Assembly (NCBI GenBank): GCA_036563505.1
Contig: DATCMH010000010.1
Location: 1 to 64,000 of the forward strand
Direction: 5' to 3'
Origin: DATCMH01 sp036563505
GTDB lineage: Bacteria > Pseudomonadota > Alphaproteobacteria > Rhizobiales > Beijerinckiaceae
DNA: 64,000 bases
A program made the position numbers and the translations under genes. Of the stretch, positions 63,133-64,000 are shown piece after piece (the stretch's first letter is position 1; the number at the start of each line of letters is the position of its first letter). The notes beneath the pieces were generated by a model that saw only the letters and a program-made list of their open reading frames with translations, did not search any database and had not been told where the DNA came from.

Positions 63133-64000
63133 TCAGCGGACGAGGGATACGGCGTTATCGGCGTGCCGCGTTAGACGTCCGGAGAGCTCGAGTTCGAGCA
63201 GGGCGGTCTGCACCGAGCGGGCCGGCAAGCCGGAATGCCGCACGAGGTCGTCGACGGCGATCGGGCTCGGCCCGAGCAGGGTCAGGAGCCTGTCCTGCGG
63301 TTCCCCCTCGCCGGCTTGGGGCCGATCGCCCGTTTCGTCCGCTCCGGTTGAGAGATCGAGGTCCTCGCTCCCGTCCCAGAGCGGCTCGGCGAACGCGCCC
63401 CGGGGCCGGGCGTGGGGCAGCGGCGTCCCGACGAGCGGGTCGAGCACCGTCGTGACGTGCTCGGCCTCGGCGCAGAGGGTCGCGCCTTGGCGAATCAGGT
63501 CGTTCGTCCCCTCGGCGCGCGGATCGAGGGGCGATCCGGGCACGGCGAAGACCTCGCGCCCCTGCTCGAGGGCGAGGCGCGCGGTGATCAGCGAGCCGGA
63601 GCGCCGCGCCGCCTCGATCACCACGACGCCGAGGGACAGGCCGGAGACGATGCGGTTGCGCCGCGGGAAATCCTGCGCCCGCGGCTCCCAGCCGAAGGGC
63701 ATCTCGGTGACGACAGCCCCACCGGCGTCGAGCATGGCGTCGACGAGACCCGCGTTCTCCGCGGGGTAGAGCTTGTCATGACCGCCCGCGATCACGGCGA
63801 CGGTGCCGGTCGCGAGAGCGGCGCGGTGGGCCCGGGTGTCGATGCCGCGCGCCAGCCCGGAGACGACGACGTAACCAGCCTCGCCGAGGCCGCGGGAAAG
63901 TCGTTCGGTGAAGGTGAGACCGGCCGCCGACGCGTTGCGGGAGCCGACAACGGCGACCATGGGTCTGGCGAGGATCTCGACGGCGCCGCGCACGGCGATC
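63133..64000 (-). CDS. dprA: DNA-processing protein DprA, N-terminus outside window
   Basis: The last ~289 residues of DprA/Smf, which loads RecA on incoming single-stranded DNA. The Rossmann-like core is complete: VAVVGSRNASAAGL, VSGLARGIDTRAHRAAL and FPRRNRIVSGLS, with a C-terminal winged-helix-like domain (LLTLLGPSPIAVDDLVRHSGL). The N-terminal SAM-like domain and the true start lie beyond the window end; the GTG at 63993 is internal. DprA is common in bacteria not known to be naturally competent. Confidence 0.93.
   Translation of the reverse strand, partial: IAVRGAVEILARPMVAVVGSRNASAAGLTFTERLSRGLGEAGYVVVSGLARGIDTRAHRAALATGTVAVIAGGHDKLYPAENAGLVDAMLDAGGAVVTEMPFGWEPRAQDFPRRNRIVSGLSLGVVVIEAARRSGSLITARLALEQGREVFAVPGSPLDPRAEGTNDLIRQGATLCAEAEHVTTVLDPLVGTPLPHARPRGAFAEPLWDGSEDLDLSTGADETGDRPQAGEGEPQDRLLTLLGPSPIAVDDLVRHSGLPARSVQTALLELELSGRLTRHADNAVSLVR

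Overview
The window is GC-rich, densely packed alphaproteobacterial chromosome. Gene content and order (yajC-secD-secF followed by a Mth938 protein and a phytoene-synthase-like protein; hda-ppk-ppx next to rnd and aspS; coaD-ppi-queA-tgt; gatC-gatA) point to the Hyphomicrobiales, most likely Methylobacteriaceae. That placement is inferred from remembered gene order and protein resemblance, not from a search. No rRNA, tRNA, prophage, insertion sequence or CRISPR array was seen, and nearly every gene has a recognisable housekeeping family.

Layout. 1-2.4 kb: 3' end of a homodimeric-E1/transketolase-type gene and an SGNH-like membrane-anchored protein. 2.3-7.5 kb: queuosine genes tgt and queA, a mosaic of palindromic repeats, two cyclophilins around a secreted TonB-C-like protein, and coaD. 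7.5-15.1 kb: Uma2-type gene, gyrA, PP2C-like phosphatase, MarC, M20 peptidase, MgtC and a frameshifted Dph6-like gene. 15.2-22.1 kb: divergent SOS pair ssb/uvrA, DUF882, DUF1127, trmFO. 22.2-27.5 kb: Sec accessory operon carrying homologues of mitochondrial complex I assembly factors. 27.5-33.3 kb: envelope proteins (NlpD-like LytM lipoprotein, a 626-residue secreted unknown), erpA, dgt. 33.3-37.7 kb: surface-glycan type genes (hexapeptide acetyltransferase, acyltransferase 3, GT2) and aspS. 38-47.6 kb: rnd, ppx, ppk, hda, AI-2E permease, CDP-alcohol phosphatidyltransferase, purM, purN. 48.4-56.5 kb: orphan molybdopterin oxidoreductase, ndk, GST, small secreted proteins, GNATs, a second acyltransferase 3, SUMF1-like protein. 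56.6-64 kb: gatB, gatA, gatC, UPF0173 hydrolase, ruvX and the partial dprA.

How genes work together. AspRS carries the histidine typical of non-discriminating enzymes and all three GatCAB subunits are here, so Asn-tRNA and/or Gln-tRNA are probably made by transamidation. ssb and uvrA each have a promoter overlapped by a LexA-type GTTC-N7-GTTC site. ppk and ppx handle polyphosphate and are translationally coupled to the replication regulator hda. YajC-SecD-SecF drive protein export, and two complex I assembly homologues sit downstream.

No clearly new multi-gene system is visible. The most unusual local signals are a perfect 11-bp hairpin burying the Shine-Dalgarno of the UPF0173 hydrolase, a perfect CtrA-type site before a small membrane protein, a probable leaderless promoter at 38.0 kb, three or four dispersed palindromic repeat families, and the frameshift in the Dph6-like gene.
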